64,000 nt of DNA from an uncultured Flavobacteriaceae bacterium (lineage in GTDB: Bacteria; Bacteroidota; Bacteroidia; Flavobacteriales; Flavobacteriaceae), in contig CALSRG010000003.1 in the NCBI GenBank assembly GCA_943788695.1, forward strand, positions 104,001 through 168,000, in the 5' to 3' direction. Shown here in pieces: positions 27,121 to 36,452 of the stretch. The notes beneath the pieces are model-generated. The model saw nothing but the letters and a program-made list of their open reading frames with translations, searched no databases and was not told the origin of the DNA. The number at the start of each line of letters is the position of its first letter. The stretch's first letter is position 1. The position numbers and the translations under genes were made by a program.

Positions 27121-27864
27121 TTAAGACTCGGAAGAGCTAACTGCTAAAGAATAAACTACCAATCCGAAACCGATTTTGTTGATGGCGTCACCAATATTGT
27201 AGATGATGTCCATGTTCAATCCAAGATCACCAACAAAAGAATACCACTGACCATCACCAGTACCTGCCATGTAACCTAATGGATAAATAGCCCATCCAAC
27301 AAGAACGAACCAGCAAAGGATTTTGTGTGCTTTTAGTACATGTCCTCCAGCAGCTACAGCTAATTGCTTCGCCTTACCTAGCCAGATGTCATAAACTATA
27401 ACAAAATACGCCGCTCCCGAAATGAATCCCCAAAGCGCAGCGCTTTCCGGTGCAACAGCCTCACCCCAATATCCAGTGACAAGCATAATAACCGATAATA
27501 CGATTAATCGCCACATTAATGATTTGGTAGCACCTGCAACTTTCAAGATTAGGTAAAACTCAACACACATCAACGGCACAGTAAGCACCCAGTCTACATA
27601 ACGGAAAAATGTTGGAGAGTCATCGAATTCTCCAAAATAATCTCTCATGTACCAGTAGTGTACAGCTGCAATGAAAGTAATTAAACCTGATACTAAAATC
27701 GAAGTTCTCCACTTTTTATCAAAGCTTCCCATGGAAAGAAAAAAGAAGGCAGATGCTGCCATCATTGCCATACATCCTACGAAGAATGTAAAGTCTACAT
27801 AATCAGTTGCGCCAAGCCTTTGCATGCTTCCGGCCAACAAAATTGAATTTGAAAAAAATCCCAT
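27121..27864 (-). CDS. Proteorhodopsin (light-driven proton pump)
   Basis: A seven-helix retinal protein pumping protons outward under light. In the 247-residue chain the proton-pump triad is D91, T95 and E102 (RYVDWVLTVPLMCVEF), matching D97/T101/E108 of green proteorhodopsin. Retinal would bind Lys230 (DAINKIGFGLVVY). H69 aligns with the His75 that stabilises the counter-ion. The tuning position (105 in the reference) is Met99, as in many flavobacterial green-absorbing forms; blue forms have Gln. The pattern differs from NDQ sodium pumps. It is divergent from blh with 86 bp between them. Confidence 0.96.
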   Translation of the reverse strand: MGFFSNSILLAGSMQRLGATDYVDFTFFVGCMAMMAASAFFFLSMGSFDKKWRTSILVSGLITFIAAVHYWYMRDYFGEFDDSPTFFRYVDWVLTVPLMCVEFYLILKVAGATKSLMWRLIVLSVIMLVTGYWGEAVAPESAALWGFISGAAYFVIVYDIWLGKAKQLAVAAGGHVLKAHKILCWFVLVGWAIYPLGYMAGTGDGQWYSFVGDLGLNMDIIYNIGDAINKIGFGLVVYSLAVSSSES

Positions 27865-27950
27865 AATAATTGTTTTTAATGATTTTTGTTTGAGTAAATT
27901 TATACAATTAATTAAAGAAATTAATAATTTAACTAATTTTTTTTATTCAA

Positions 27951-28847
27951 TTGATAAAATCAAATACAAATAATTCAAAATCTCGCAGTTTTAGTTTGAT
28001 TACTACTTTCGCTTTTATGTGGGTAGCGATCAACTTTTCACCACAGTTTGCGGACTTGTTTGGCTATATGCTTATTCTGTCTGTTGGAATCTTGCATGGA
28101 TCCAATGACCTGTATCTTATTAAAAAGTCGTTAGTCAAAAAACAACCAAAATTATTGGTGGTGATTGCCATATATTTATCGGTTATTTTGGGTGCCGCTT
28201 TATTGTTTTATCAGCTGCCCTTATTGGCATTGACTTCTTTTGTTTTGTTTAGTGCATACCATTTTGGCGAGCAACATTGGGCGTCACGATTAAGTGGAAA
28301 TAGATGGATGGTTAGTCTGTTTTATTTTAGTTATGGATTAACCATTTTATTGCTTCTTTTCTTTTGTAATTTTGATGATACGGCCAAAGTAATTGTCGAC
28401 ATCACAAATTTTTCACTTCCCGAGAATTTGTTATTGAATGGTCTTGTCTTTTTTGGTGTGGTAAGTATTATTCTTGGCAATCACCTTTTAACTATTGAAT
28501 TTTTAAAAAAGAAATCGGTTGAGGAAATTTTTTACCTGTTTTTGTTCTTTCTTCTTTTTAAAGCAGCTTCTTTGATTTGGGGATTTGCCGTCTATTTCGT
28601 TTTATGGCATGCGATACCATCCCTGATAGATCAAATTAAATTTCTACACGGTGATATAAATACTCAAACGGTCAGAAAATATGTGTTATCATCCATTCTG
28701 AACTGGATTATTGCTCTATTCGGATTGGCAATGATGTATTTTGTGTTTCGGAATGATGACAGTGTTTTTATAACCATATTTTTCTCCTTTCTTGCGGCAA
28801 TAACATTTCCTCATGTTCTGGTAATTTCCAATATTTACAAACAATAA
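27951..28847 (+). CDS. blh: Brp/Blh family beta-carotene 15,15'-dioxygenase
   Basis: It cleaves beta-carotene to two retinal molecules, supplying the proteorhodopsin chromophore. The 298-residue multi-spanning membrane protein has candidate metal-binding histidines in the expected family motifs: H49 (GILHGSNDLYL), H104 and H109 (AYHFGEQHW), H220 (LWHAIPSLIDQ) and H288 (FPHVLVI). The start is TTG at 27951. Genes for making beta-carotene are not in the window. Confidence 0.9.
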   Translation: MIKSNTNNSKSRSFSLITTFAFMWVAINFSPQFADLFGYMLILSVGILHGSNDLYLIKKSLVKKQPKLLVVIAIYLSVILGAALLFYQLPLLALTSFVLFSAYHFGEQHWASRLSGNRWMVSLFYFSYGLTILLLLFFCNFDDTAKVIVDITNFSLPENLLLNGLVFFGVVSIILGNHLLTIEFLKKKSVEEIFYLFLFFLLFKAASLIWGFAVYFVLWHAIPSLIDQIKFLHGDINTQTVRKYVLSSILNWIIALFGLAMMYFVFRNDDSVFITIFFSFLAAITFPHVLVISNIYKQ

Positions 28848-28929
28848 ATTCGGAAAAATCGATTTTACTTTTGCCAAAGTCATGGTGTGTTTATGGCTAT
28901 CTTCGCAAGTTGTACAAATCCCGAGTCTC

Positions 28930-29818
28930 ATGATACTTCTCGACGGCAAGAAAACCAGTGACGCGCTAAAATTAGAAATTAGCTCAAGAGGTAGATCGGC
29001 TCAAGGCAGCTGGGCACGCTAAGGTGCCTCACTTGGCTGCTGTGTTGGTTGGGGAGGACGGCGCCAGTTGACTTACGTTGGCAGTAAGGTAAGCGCTCTT
29101 GTCATACAGGTCGGCTTCGAATCAACTTTGCTTAAACTTCCGGAGTACTATTTCCGAGGAGGCCTTGCTCGAATCAAGTCCATGCGCTCAACACGAATGC
29201 CTCAAGATCGACGGCTATATCGTCCAGCTACCTCTACCCAAGCACATTGACGAAAATAAAATTTTGATGGCTATTGATCCCGATAAAGATGTCGATGGTT
29301 TTCATCCTTCGAATTTTGGCAAAATGGCTCTTGAGATGGATACTTTTATTCCTGCAACGCCTTTCGGTATTATTGAAATCCTTAAACGATATCAAATCGA
29401 AACTAAGGGCAAGCATGTTGTGGTCATTGGCCGATCGCATATCGTTGGTAAACCCATGAGTATCTTGATGAGTAGAAAAGCTTATCCAGGAAATGCGACC
29501 GTGACCTTGGCGCATTCGCATACTAAAAACTTGGCAGCCATATCTAAACAAGCGGATATTATAATCATTGCGTTGGGAATACCAAACTTTCTAAAAGCCG
29601 ACATGGTAAAGGAAGGTGCTGTAATTATTGATGTTGGGATTACCCGCGTACCATCTGAAGACAGTCCGAAAGGTTATAAGATTTTAGGGGATGTAGATTT
29701 TGATCAAGTAGCACCTAAGAGCAGCTACATCACGCCTGTGCCAGGAGGTGTTGGCCCAATGACAATTGCGATGTTGTTAAAAAATACACTTCTAGCCAGA
29801 CAAAGAAGTTTGGGCTAA
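28930..29818 (+). CDS. folD: Bifunctional methylenetetrahydrofolate dehydrogenase/cyclohydrolase, 5' third broken by many indels
   Basis: It interconverts methylene-, methenyl- and 10-formyl-tetrahydrofolate. From 29099 one long open frame covers most of the enzyme (IDGYIVQLPLPKHID, DKDVDGFHP, VVIGRSHIVGKPMSILM, DVGITRVP, TPVPGGVGPMTIAMLL). The N-terminal part is recoverable only by changing frame repeatedly: MILLDGKKTSDALKLEI, then (shifted) EVDRLKAAGHAKVPHLAAVLVGEDGAS, then TYVGSK, VGFESTLLKLPE and TISEEALLE. At least six small insertions or deletions fall within about 340 bp, yet the encoded residues match the family throughout. This looks like poor sequence quality, not decay. The 3' end meets rluF with a 4-bp overlap. 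Confidence 0.82.
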
Positions 29819-30552
29819 TGCTTGCCAAAAGTCTTATCAGAATCCATTAACAATTGGTAGAGTGTCGACAGTTCTTCAGGCCTCAATGGGCGAAGCTCAC
29901 CTGGAGGTAAGTCTAATTCAATATTCATGATTCGTGTGCGTTTTAAGGCAGTTACTTCATAATTGAAATATTCACACATCCTACGAATTTGTCTGTTTAG
30001 TCCTTGAGTAAGTATAATTTTAAAAGAATTTTGATTGACCAAAGTGACTTTGCACGGCTTAGTGATTGTGTCTAAAATAGGGATGCCTTTTGCCATTCGA
30101 TCAATAAATGTTTGAGAGATGCTTTGATCTACTGAAACCAAATATTCCTTTTCGTGGTTATTACTAGATCGTAATATCTTATTAACAATGTCGCCATCAT
30201 TAGTAAGTAAAATCAAGCCTTCGCTCATTTTGTCCAATCGTCCAATTGGGAAAATGCGTGTAGGATGATTTATAAAATCTATGATATTGTCTTTTTCTCT
30301 TTTGGTGTCTGTAGTGCAAACAATACCAATAGGCTTGTTGAAGGCTAAATATTCAAATTGCACCCCAGATTTTTCAACCAATTGACCGTTAACAGTAACA
30401 CGATCGCCAGGTAATACCTTGGTTCCTTTTTCAATGGGATTATTATTAATCAACACTTGGCCAGAGTCAATCAGATCATCAGCTTTACGCCTCGAGCAAA
30501 ACCCAGCCTCACTGAGGTATTTATTGACTCTAATTGATGTGTTTTCTTCCAT
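29815..30552 (-). CDS. rluF: 23S rRNA pseudouridine synthase, RluF/RsuA family
   Basis: It isomerises uridine in rRNA. The 245-residue protein has an N-terminal S4 RNA-binding domain (about 6-60, RVNKYLSEAGFCSRRKADDLI) and the RsuA/RluB/E/F catalytic domain with Asp107 in IGRLDKMSEGL, followed by the family-typical NRQIRRMCEYFNYEVTALKRTRI. RluF is the best match because of the short S4 linker and C-terminus, but RluB/E-type specificity cannot be excluded. It lies 1 bp after the hydrolase gene on the same strand. Confidence 0.85.
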   Translation of the reverse strand: MEENTSIRVNKYLSEAGFCSRRKADDLIDSGQVLINNNPIEKGTKVLPGDRVTVNGQLVEKSGVQFEYLAFNKPIGIVCTTDTKREKDNIIDFINHPTRIFPIGRLDKMSEGLILLTNDGDIVNKILRSSNNHEKEYLVSVDQSISQTFIDRMAKGIPILDTITKPCKVTLVNQNSFKIILTQGLNRQIRRMCEYFNYEVTALKRTRIMNIELDLPPGELRPLRPEELSTLYQLLMDSDKTFGKH

Positions 30553-30553
30553 A

Positions 30554-31396
30554 TTATTTACAAATGTACGACACTATATCTGAAAGCAATTGAGAACTCC
30601 TCAGACCATGTCCATAACCTTCAGTACTTTTAAGTGTGCCATTTTTACAATGTGACGCTATTGCTATCGCATCAGAGTAAGGGATAATTTTATCCTCTTT
30701 ATCATGGACAATTAAAATGGGTATATCGGTTTCTTTAACAAAATTTGCGGTGGCATACGAATCTGGCCATGAGCCAAATCGCCTGTATATTTCGTTATCT
30801 ATACCTATAATCAGTCTGTCACTGTATCCAAGCATACTACTATACCGGCTTAGGATATCTTTAAATTCGTTTGGAGCTCCGAGAAGCACTATTTTCTTTA
30901 AAAAAGGATATTGATAATCTCGATTTGCGAAAGCACAGGACATTCCTCCAACCGAATGTCCAATCAAAGCTTCAGGTTTGTAATGTAGGATACTTACATG
31001 AATAAATTTAGAAAATAGGATGGCGTTAAAATAATCACTTCCTGAGCCGCCGTGGGCGGGAGCGTCAACTGCAACTACGCCTAAGCCTTTTTCTTGAAAG
31101 CTTTGGACGGCTTTTTCCCATCTCGACGAATTGCTTTCCCATCCATGTGCCAAAAGAACACAGCCCTTAACACCTGGCCAGTAATATGTTTTAATCTTGA
31201 GTCCGTTATATTCTAACTGTATCATTTCTGACTGCGAAAGAAATGACAAATTATCAGATACTAGCTTGCCCTTTCTGGGTTTTGAAAATACATCAATGGC
31301 CAATTTTGCTGCCTTAGAGGTAGATACAAGAGCAAGTACATTTAACGCTTGTCCAATTGTTTTGATTAAAAATGGGGTCGATTGAGTTTGTGCCAT
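30554..31396 (-). CDS. Alpha/beta hydrolase family protein
   Basis: A 280-residue alpha/beta-hydrolase with oxyanion segment LLAHGWESNS (81-90), nucleophile elbow GHSVGG (Ser148), an acidic residue in ILIVHDKEDKIIP and a C-terminal His in GYGHGLRSS, giving a complete Ser-Asp-His triad. The substrate is unknown. No signal peptide is obvious, though residues 10-35 are fairly hydrophobic. It is co-directional with rluF (1-bp gap). A TAAATTTG -7 box on the minus strand (31410-31417) lies just upstream. Confidence 0.85.
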   Translation of the reverse strand: MAQTQSTPFLIKTIGQALNVLALVSTSKAAKLAIDVFSKPRKGKLVSDNLSFLSQSEMIQLEYNGLKIKTYYWPGVKGCVLLAHGWESNSSRWEKAVQSFQEKGLGVVAVDAPAHGGSGSDYFNAILFSKFIHVSILHYKPEALIGHSVGGMSCAFANRDYQYPFLKKIVLLGAPNEFKDILSRYSSMLGYSDRLIIGIDNEIYRRFGSWPDSYATANFVKETDIPILIVHDKEDKIIPYSDAIAIASHCKNGTLKSTEGYGHGLRSSQLLSDIVSYICK

Positions 31397-31409
31397 ATCT
31401 CTAAGGCTG

Positions 31410-31417
31410 CAAATTTA
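31410..31417 (-). promoter_or_regulatory. Predicted -7 element for the alpha/beta hydrolase - rluF pair
   Basis: TAAATTTG on the minus strand, 14 bp before the ATG; no clear -33 box. Confidence 0.35.
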
Positions 31418-31494
31418 ATACTTCAAAAGGGAATGTTTGGTGTTTTATTGGAGTGCTTTTTTTAATTTATTAAGGGTCGCAATGAATAGACCAT

Positions 31495-31502
31495 TATATT
31501 TG
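31495..31502 (+). promoter_or_regulatory. Predicted -7 element (TATATTTG) for queE
   Basis: A perfect TAnnTTTG ending only 4 bp before the ATG, implying a nearly leaderless transcript if used. Confidence 0.35.
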
Positions 31503-31506
31503 CGCC

Positions 31507-32136
31507 ATGATCCATACAAATATAGAACAAGTTAATGCTGGTATAATGTTGCCATTAATGGAGGCTTTTTATACCATTCAAGGCGAAGGTTATCATAAAG
31601 GCACTGCGGCTTATTTTGTGCGTATTGGTGGATGTGATGTTGGATGCCATTGGTGTGATGTTAAGGAAAGTTGGAATGCAGACCTTCATCCTCCAACAAG
31701 CATTGATTCTATGGTGGAGAAGGCTTTGTTATATTCCAATACAATTGTTGTAACTGGTGGCGAGCCTTTAATGTGGCCTATGGGCCCTTTAACTGAAAAA
31801 TTCAAATCAGAGGGAGCTAATGTTCATCTTGAAACTTCAGGTGCTTATCCCTTAACTGGAGAATGGGACTGGATATGCTTGTCTCCAAAAAAAAACAAAC
31901 CACCTTTAACGGAAGTTTATCAAAAGGCCGATGAGCTTAAAGTTATCGTTTACAACAAAAGCGACTTAGAGTTTGCGGAGCATCATGCCGCTCGAGTTAA
32001 AGATGGTTGCAAGCTTTATTTGCAGCCAGAATGGAGTCGACGAGACGAAGCTATGGCGCTCATTGTAGAATACGTTATGAAGCATCCAAAATGGGCTGTA
32101 TCATTGCAGACACACAAGTATCTGAATATCCCTTAA
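31507..32136 (+). CDS. queE: 7-carboxy-7-deazaguanine synthase
   Basis: A radical SAM enzyme converting 6-carboxy-tetrahydropterin to 7-carboxy-7-deazaguanine in queuosine synthesis. The 209-residue protein has the cluster-binding Cys43-x3-Cys47-x2-Cys50 (GGCDVGCHWC), preceded by the QueE signature EAFYTIQGEGYHKGTAAYFVRIGG and followed by VVTGGEPLMW. A short protein with this spacing is the Bacteroidetes form. No other queuosine gene is adjacent; the GTP cyclohydrolase folE, which can feed this pathway, lies 10 kb away. Confidence 0.9.
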   Translation: MIHTNIEQVNAGIMLPLMEAFYTIQGEGYHKGTAAYFVRIGGCDVGCHWCDVKESWNADLHPPTSIDSMVEKALLYSNTIVVTGGEPLMWPMGPLTEKFKSEGANVHLETSGAYPLTGEWDWICLSPKKNKPPLTEVYQKADELKVIVYNKSDLEFAEHHAARVKDGCKLYLQPEWSRRDEAMALIVEYVMKHPKWAVSLQTHKYLNIP

Positions 32137-32208
32137 AATCAATTGGCTTTAAAGCTGAAATTGTTGATAACTTCTATCTACTAAGACATTCAATTCTTTT
32201 AGGGCTAG

Positions 32209-34245
<2,037 letters not shown>

Positions 34246-34254
34246 TTTTTTTAA

Positions 34255-34282
34255 ATTTGAGGTAATTAATTCAACCTCAAAT
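34255..34282 (+). promoter_or_regulatory. Perfect inverted repeat spanning a -7 box and the start codon of the DUF6588-like gene
   Basis: ATTTGAGGT (34255-34263) and ACCTCAAAT (34274-34282) are exact reverse complements with a 10-nt spacer. The left arm overlaps a TAAATTTG -7-like box (34252-34259); the right arm includes the first two bases of the ATG at 34281. Confidence 0.5.
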
Positions 34283-35330
34283 GAAAAATTACATCCTTTT
34301 TATTGCCCTAAGCACATGTGTTTATAAAAGTCAATCTCAAAACTTAGGTGACTTGGTTTTGGCTTCTGATGATGCCAGTTTGCTTGCTCAAAATTATCTG
34401 AATCCCATTGTTCAAAGCGTGATGAGTGACATGAATGCTGGTTGGTACAATACGGCTAAAATACATGAAAAATTTGGTTTTGATTTAAGCTTTTCATTGA
34501 ATGTGGGTATTGTTCCCGATGCAGGGAAAATGTTCACATTTAACCCTTCAGATTACAGCTACTTAACAACCCAGAATGGCGAAACACAGCTCGAAACCGT
34601 ATTTGGTGAAAATGGGGTAGCAACCACCATTAATGTAAGAGTTCCTTATGGGTCCAGCAACTATAAATTAGGTCAATTCGATTTACCTGGTGGTTACGGT
34701 GAGGATCTGCCATTAACGGGTGCGCCTTTGCCTATGGTGCAAGCAGGTGTGGGTTTGCCAATTTTAAATTCCGATTTTAAATTACGTTATCTTCCAAAAC
34801 AGACCTTTGATAACGACAAATCGATTAGTTTGATAGGTTTTGGTTTGCAACATGAAATTACTCAATATTTATTACCGTTAGATATGTCTTTGCCACTTCA
34901 TGTTTCTGTTTTTTCTGGCTACACCAGTGTGAATAGTCAATATGTATTTTCTTCTACGGCTGGCTCAAATGTTCAAGTGACTAACGGCGAGGCTGCTTTT
35001 AGATTAAATGCTTTTACTGCACAGGTTATCGGATCTCTTGATTTTAAGGTGCTTTCTTTTTACGGCGCAATTGGTTATAACTCTGCAAAAACGTCAGTAA
35101 ATCTTAACGGTGATTATTCGCTCAATTATATCATTACCAACAGTGATGATATAATAATCGACACAATTCAAGAGCAAATTACAGATCCTATTGCCTTAGA
35201 ATTTGTACAGTCAGGTCTTAGAGGAACTCTCGGCACGAAATTAAATATTGGATTTTTCAATATTTTCGCTGATTATACCATTCAAGAACACAATACATTA
35301 ACCGCCGGGTTTGCCTTTAGTTTTAAATAA
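34281..35330 (+). CDS. DUF6588-like outer-membrane protein
   Basis: A 349-residue secreted protein with a signal peptide (about 1-20, ending KSQSQ), a segment NLGDLVLASDDASLLAQNYLNPIVQSVMSDMNAGWYNTAK that I recognise as the start of the DUF6588 family, then repeated amphipathic strands ending DYTIQEHNTLTAGFAFSFK, a typical outer-membrane barrel terminus. Function is unknown. The gene between gyrB and mdh is a recurrent flavobacterial arrangement as far as I recall. The start codon lies inside an inverted repeat. Confidence 0.75.
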   Translation: MKNYILFIALSTCVYKSQSQNLGDLVLASDDASLLAQNYLNPIVQSVMSDMNAGWYNTAKIHEKFGFDLSFSLNVGIVPDAGKMFTFNPSDYSYLTTQNGETQLETVFGENGVATTINVRVPYGSSNYKLGQFDLPGGYGEDLPLTGAPLPMVQAGVGLPILNSDFKLRYLPKQTFDNDKSISLIGFGLQHEITQYLLPLDMSLPLHVSVFSGYTSVNSQYVFSSTAGSNVQVTNGEAAFRLNAFTAQVIGSLDFKVLSFYGAIGYNSAKTSVNLNGDYSLNYIITNSDDIIIDTIQEQITDPIALEFVQSGLRGTLGTKLNIGFFNIFADYTIQEHNTLTAGFAFSFK

Positions 35331-35338
35331 ATTAATCA

Positions 35339-35368
35339 TTGATTAAGCGCTTTTAATTGTTAAATTTG
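35339..35368 (+). promoter_or_regulatory. Predicted promoter of mdh
   Basis: TTG at 35339-35341, 19 nt, TAAATTTG at 35361-35368; 33 bp before the ATG. Confidence 0.65.
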
Positions 35369-35401
35369 GGGGTTAAATAAAATCAATAATTTAAATAACT
35401 T

Positions 35402-36328
35402 ATGAAAATTAGTATTGTTGGAGCAGGAGCGGTAGGAGCAAGCTGTGCAGAGTACATCGCCATGAAAAACTTCGCTGCAGAGGTAGTTCTTTTAGACATT
35501 AAAGAAGGTTTTGCCGAGGGTAAAGCTATGGATTTGATGCAAACAGCTTCACTTAATGGTTTTGATACAAGAATCATAGGCACAACCAGTGATTATTCAA
35601 AAACAGCCGATAGTTCCGTTTGCGTAATCACATCAGGTATACCTAGAAAACCAGGTATGACGAGAGAAGAACTTATAGGTATTAATGCAGGAATTGTAAA
35701 AGACGTAGCTTCAAATTTATTAAAATTTTCTCCAAATACAATTCTTGTTGTTGTGAGTAATCCTATGGATACAATGACGTATTTAGTGCACAAAACTACT
35801 GGATTACTTAAGAATAGAATTATTGGAATGGGAGGTGCCTTAGACTCTGCCCGTTTTAAATACCGTTTGGCTGAAGCTTTAGGGGCTCCAATTAGCGATG
35901 TCGACGGTATGGTTATTGGAGGTCATTCTGATACTGGTATGGTGCCATTAATCGATCATGCAACTAGAAACAGTGTGAAAGTATCAGAGTTCTTACCAGT
36001 GGATCGTTTAGAGAAAGTTAAGGAAGATACGAAAATTGGTGGAGCAACTTTGACAGCTCTTCTTGGAACGTCAGCATGGTATGCGCCTGGTGCTGCAGTG
36101 AGTGCGCTCGTTCAGGCTATTGTTTGCGATCAGAAAAAAATGATTCCTTGTTCAACATTGCTTTCGGGAGAATATGGACTAACTGACCTGTGCATAGGCG
36201 TTCCAGTTATTCTAGGAAAAGAAGGCATAGAATCTATAGTTGAAATTGAATTGTCTGATGCAGAGCAGGCACATATGAAAGCAAGTGCTGAAGGTGTTAA
36301 GAAGACCAACGATCTTCTAGATCTGTAA
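35402..36328 (+). CDS. mdh: Malate dehydrogenase (LDH-like type)
   Basis: It oxidises malate to oxaloacetate with NAD+ in the TCA cycle. The 308-residue protein has the Rossmann GAGAVG (7-12), an acidic NAD-binding residue in VVLLDIKEG, substrate Arg residues in GIPRKPGMTREEL, VVVSNPMDTMTYLV, GMGGALDSARFKYRLAEALG and the catalytic His in VIGGHSDTGMVPL. This is the lactate-dehydrogenase-like MDH found in Bacteroidetes. It has its own promoter. Confidence 0.95.
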   Translation: MKISIVGAGAVGASCAEYIAMKNFAAEVVLLDIKEGFAEGKAMDLMQTASLNGFDTRIIGTTSDYSKTADSSVCVITSGIPRKPGMTREELIGINAGIVKDVASNLLKFSPNTILVVVSNPMDTMTYLVHKTTGLLKNRIIGMGGALDSARFKYRLAEALGAPISDVDGMVIGGHSDTGMVPLIDHATRNSVKVSEFLPVDRLEKVKEDTKIGGATLTALLGTSAWYAPGAAVSALVQAIVCDQKKMIPCSTLLSGEYGLTDLCIGVPVILGKEGIESIVEIELSDAEQAHMKASAEGVKKTNDLLDL

Positions 36329-36387
36329 TTTTTCTTTTTACAACAAATTTCACCACAAAAAGGTAGTTCAATTATAGGATACGGTGC

Positions 36388-36418
36388 TTGTCGATTCAAG
36401 CTCAATAAACTATATTTG
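36388..36418 (+). promoter_or_regulatory. Predicted promoter of secDF
   Basis: TTG at 36388-36390, 20 nt, TATATTTG at 36411-36418; 34 bp before the ATG. Confidence 0.6.
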
Positions 36419-36452
36419 CGCGTTTTATTGACCAGAATCAAAATCATTTATA

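Noticed and set aside
28848..28929. A small gene between blh and folD
   Set aside because: Only 82 bp, with no credible start or conserved peptide; it probably holds the folD leader.
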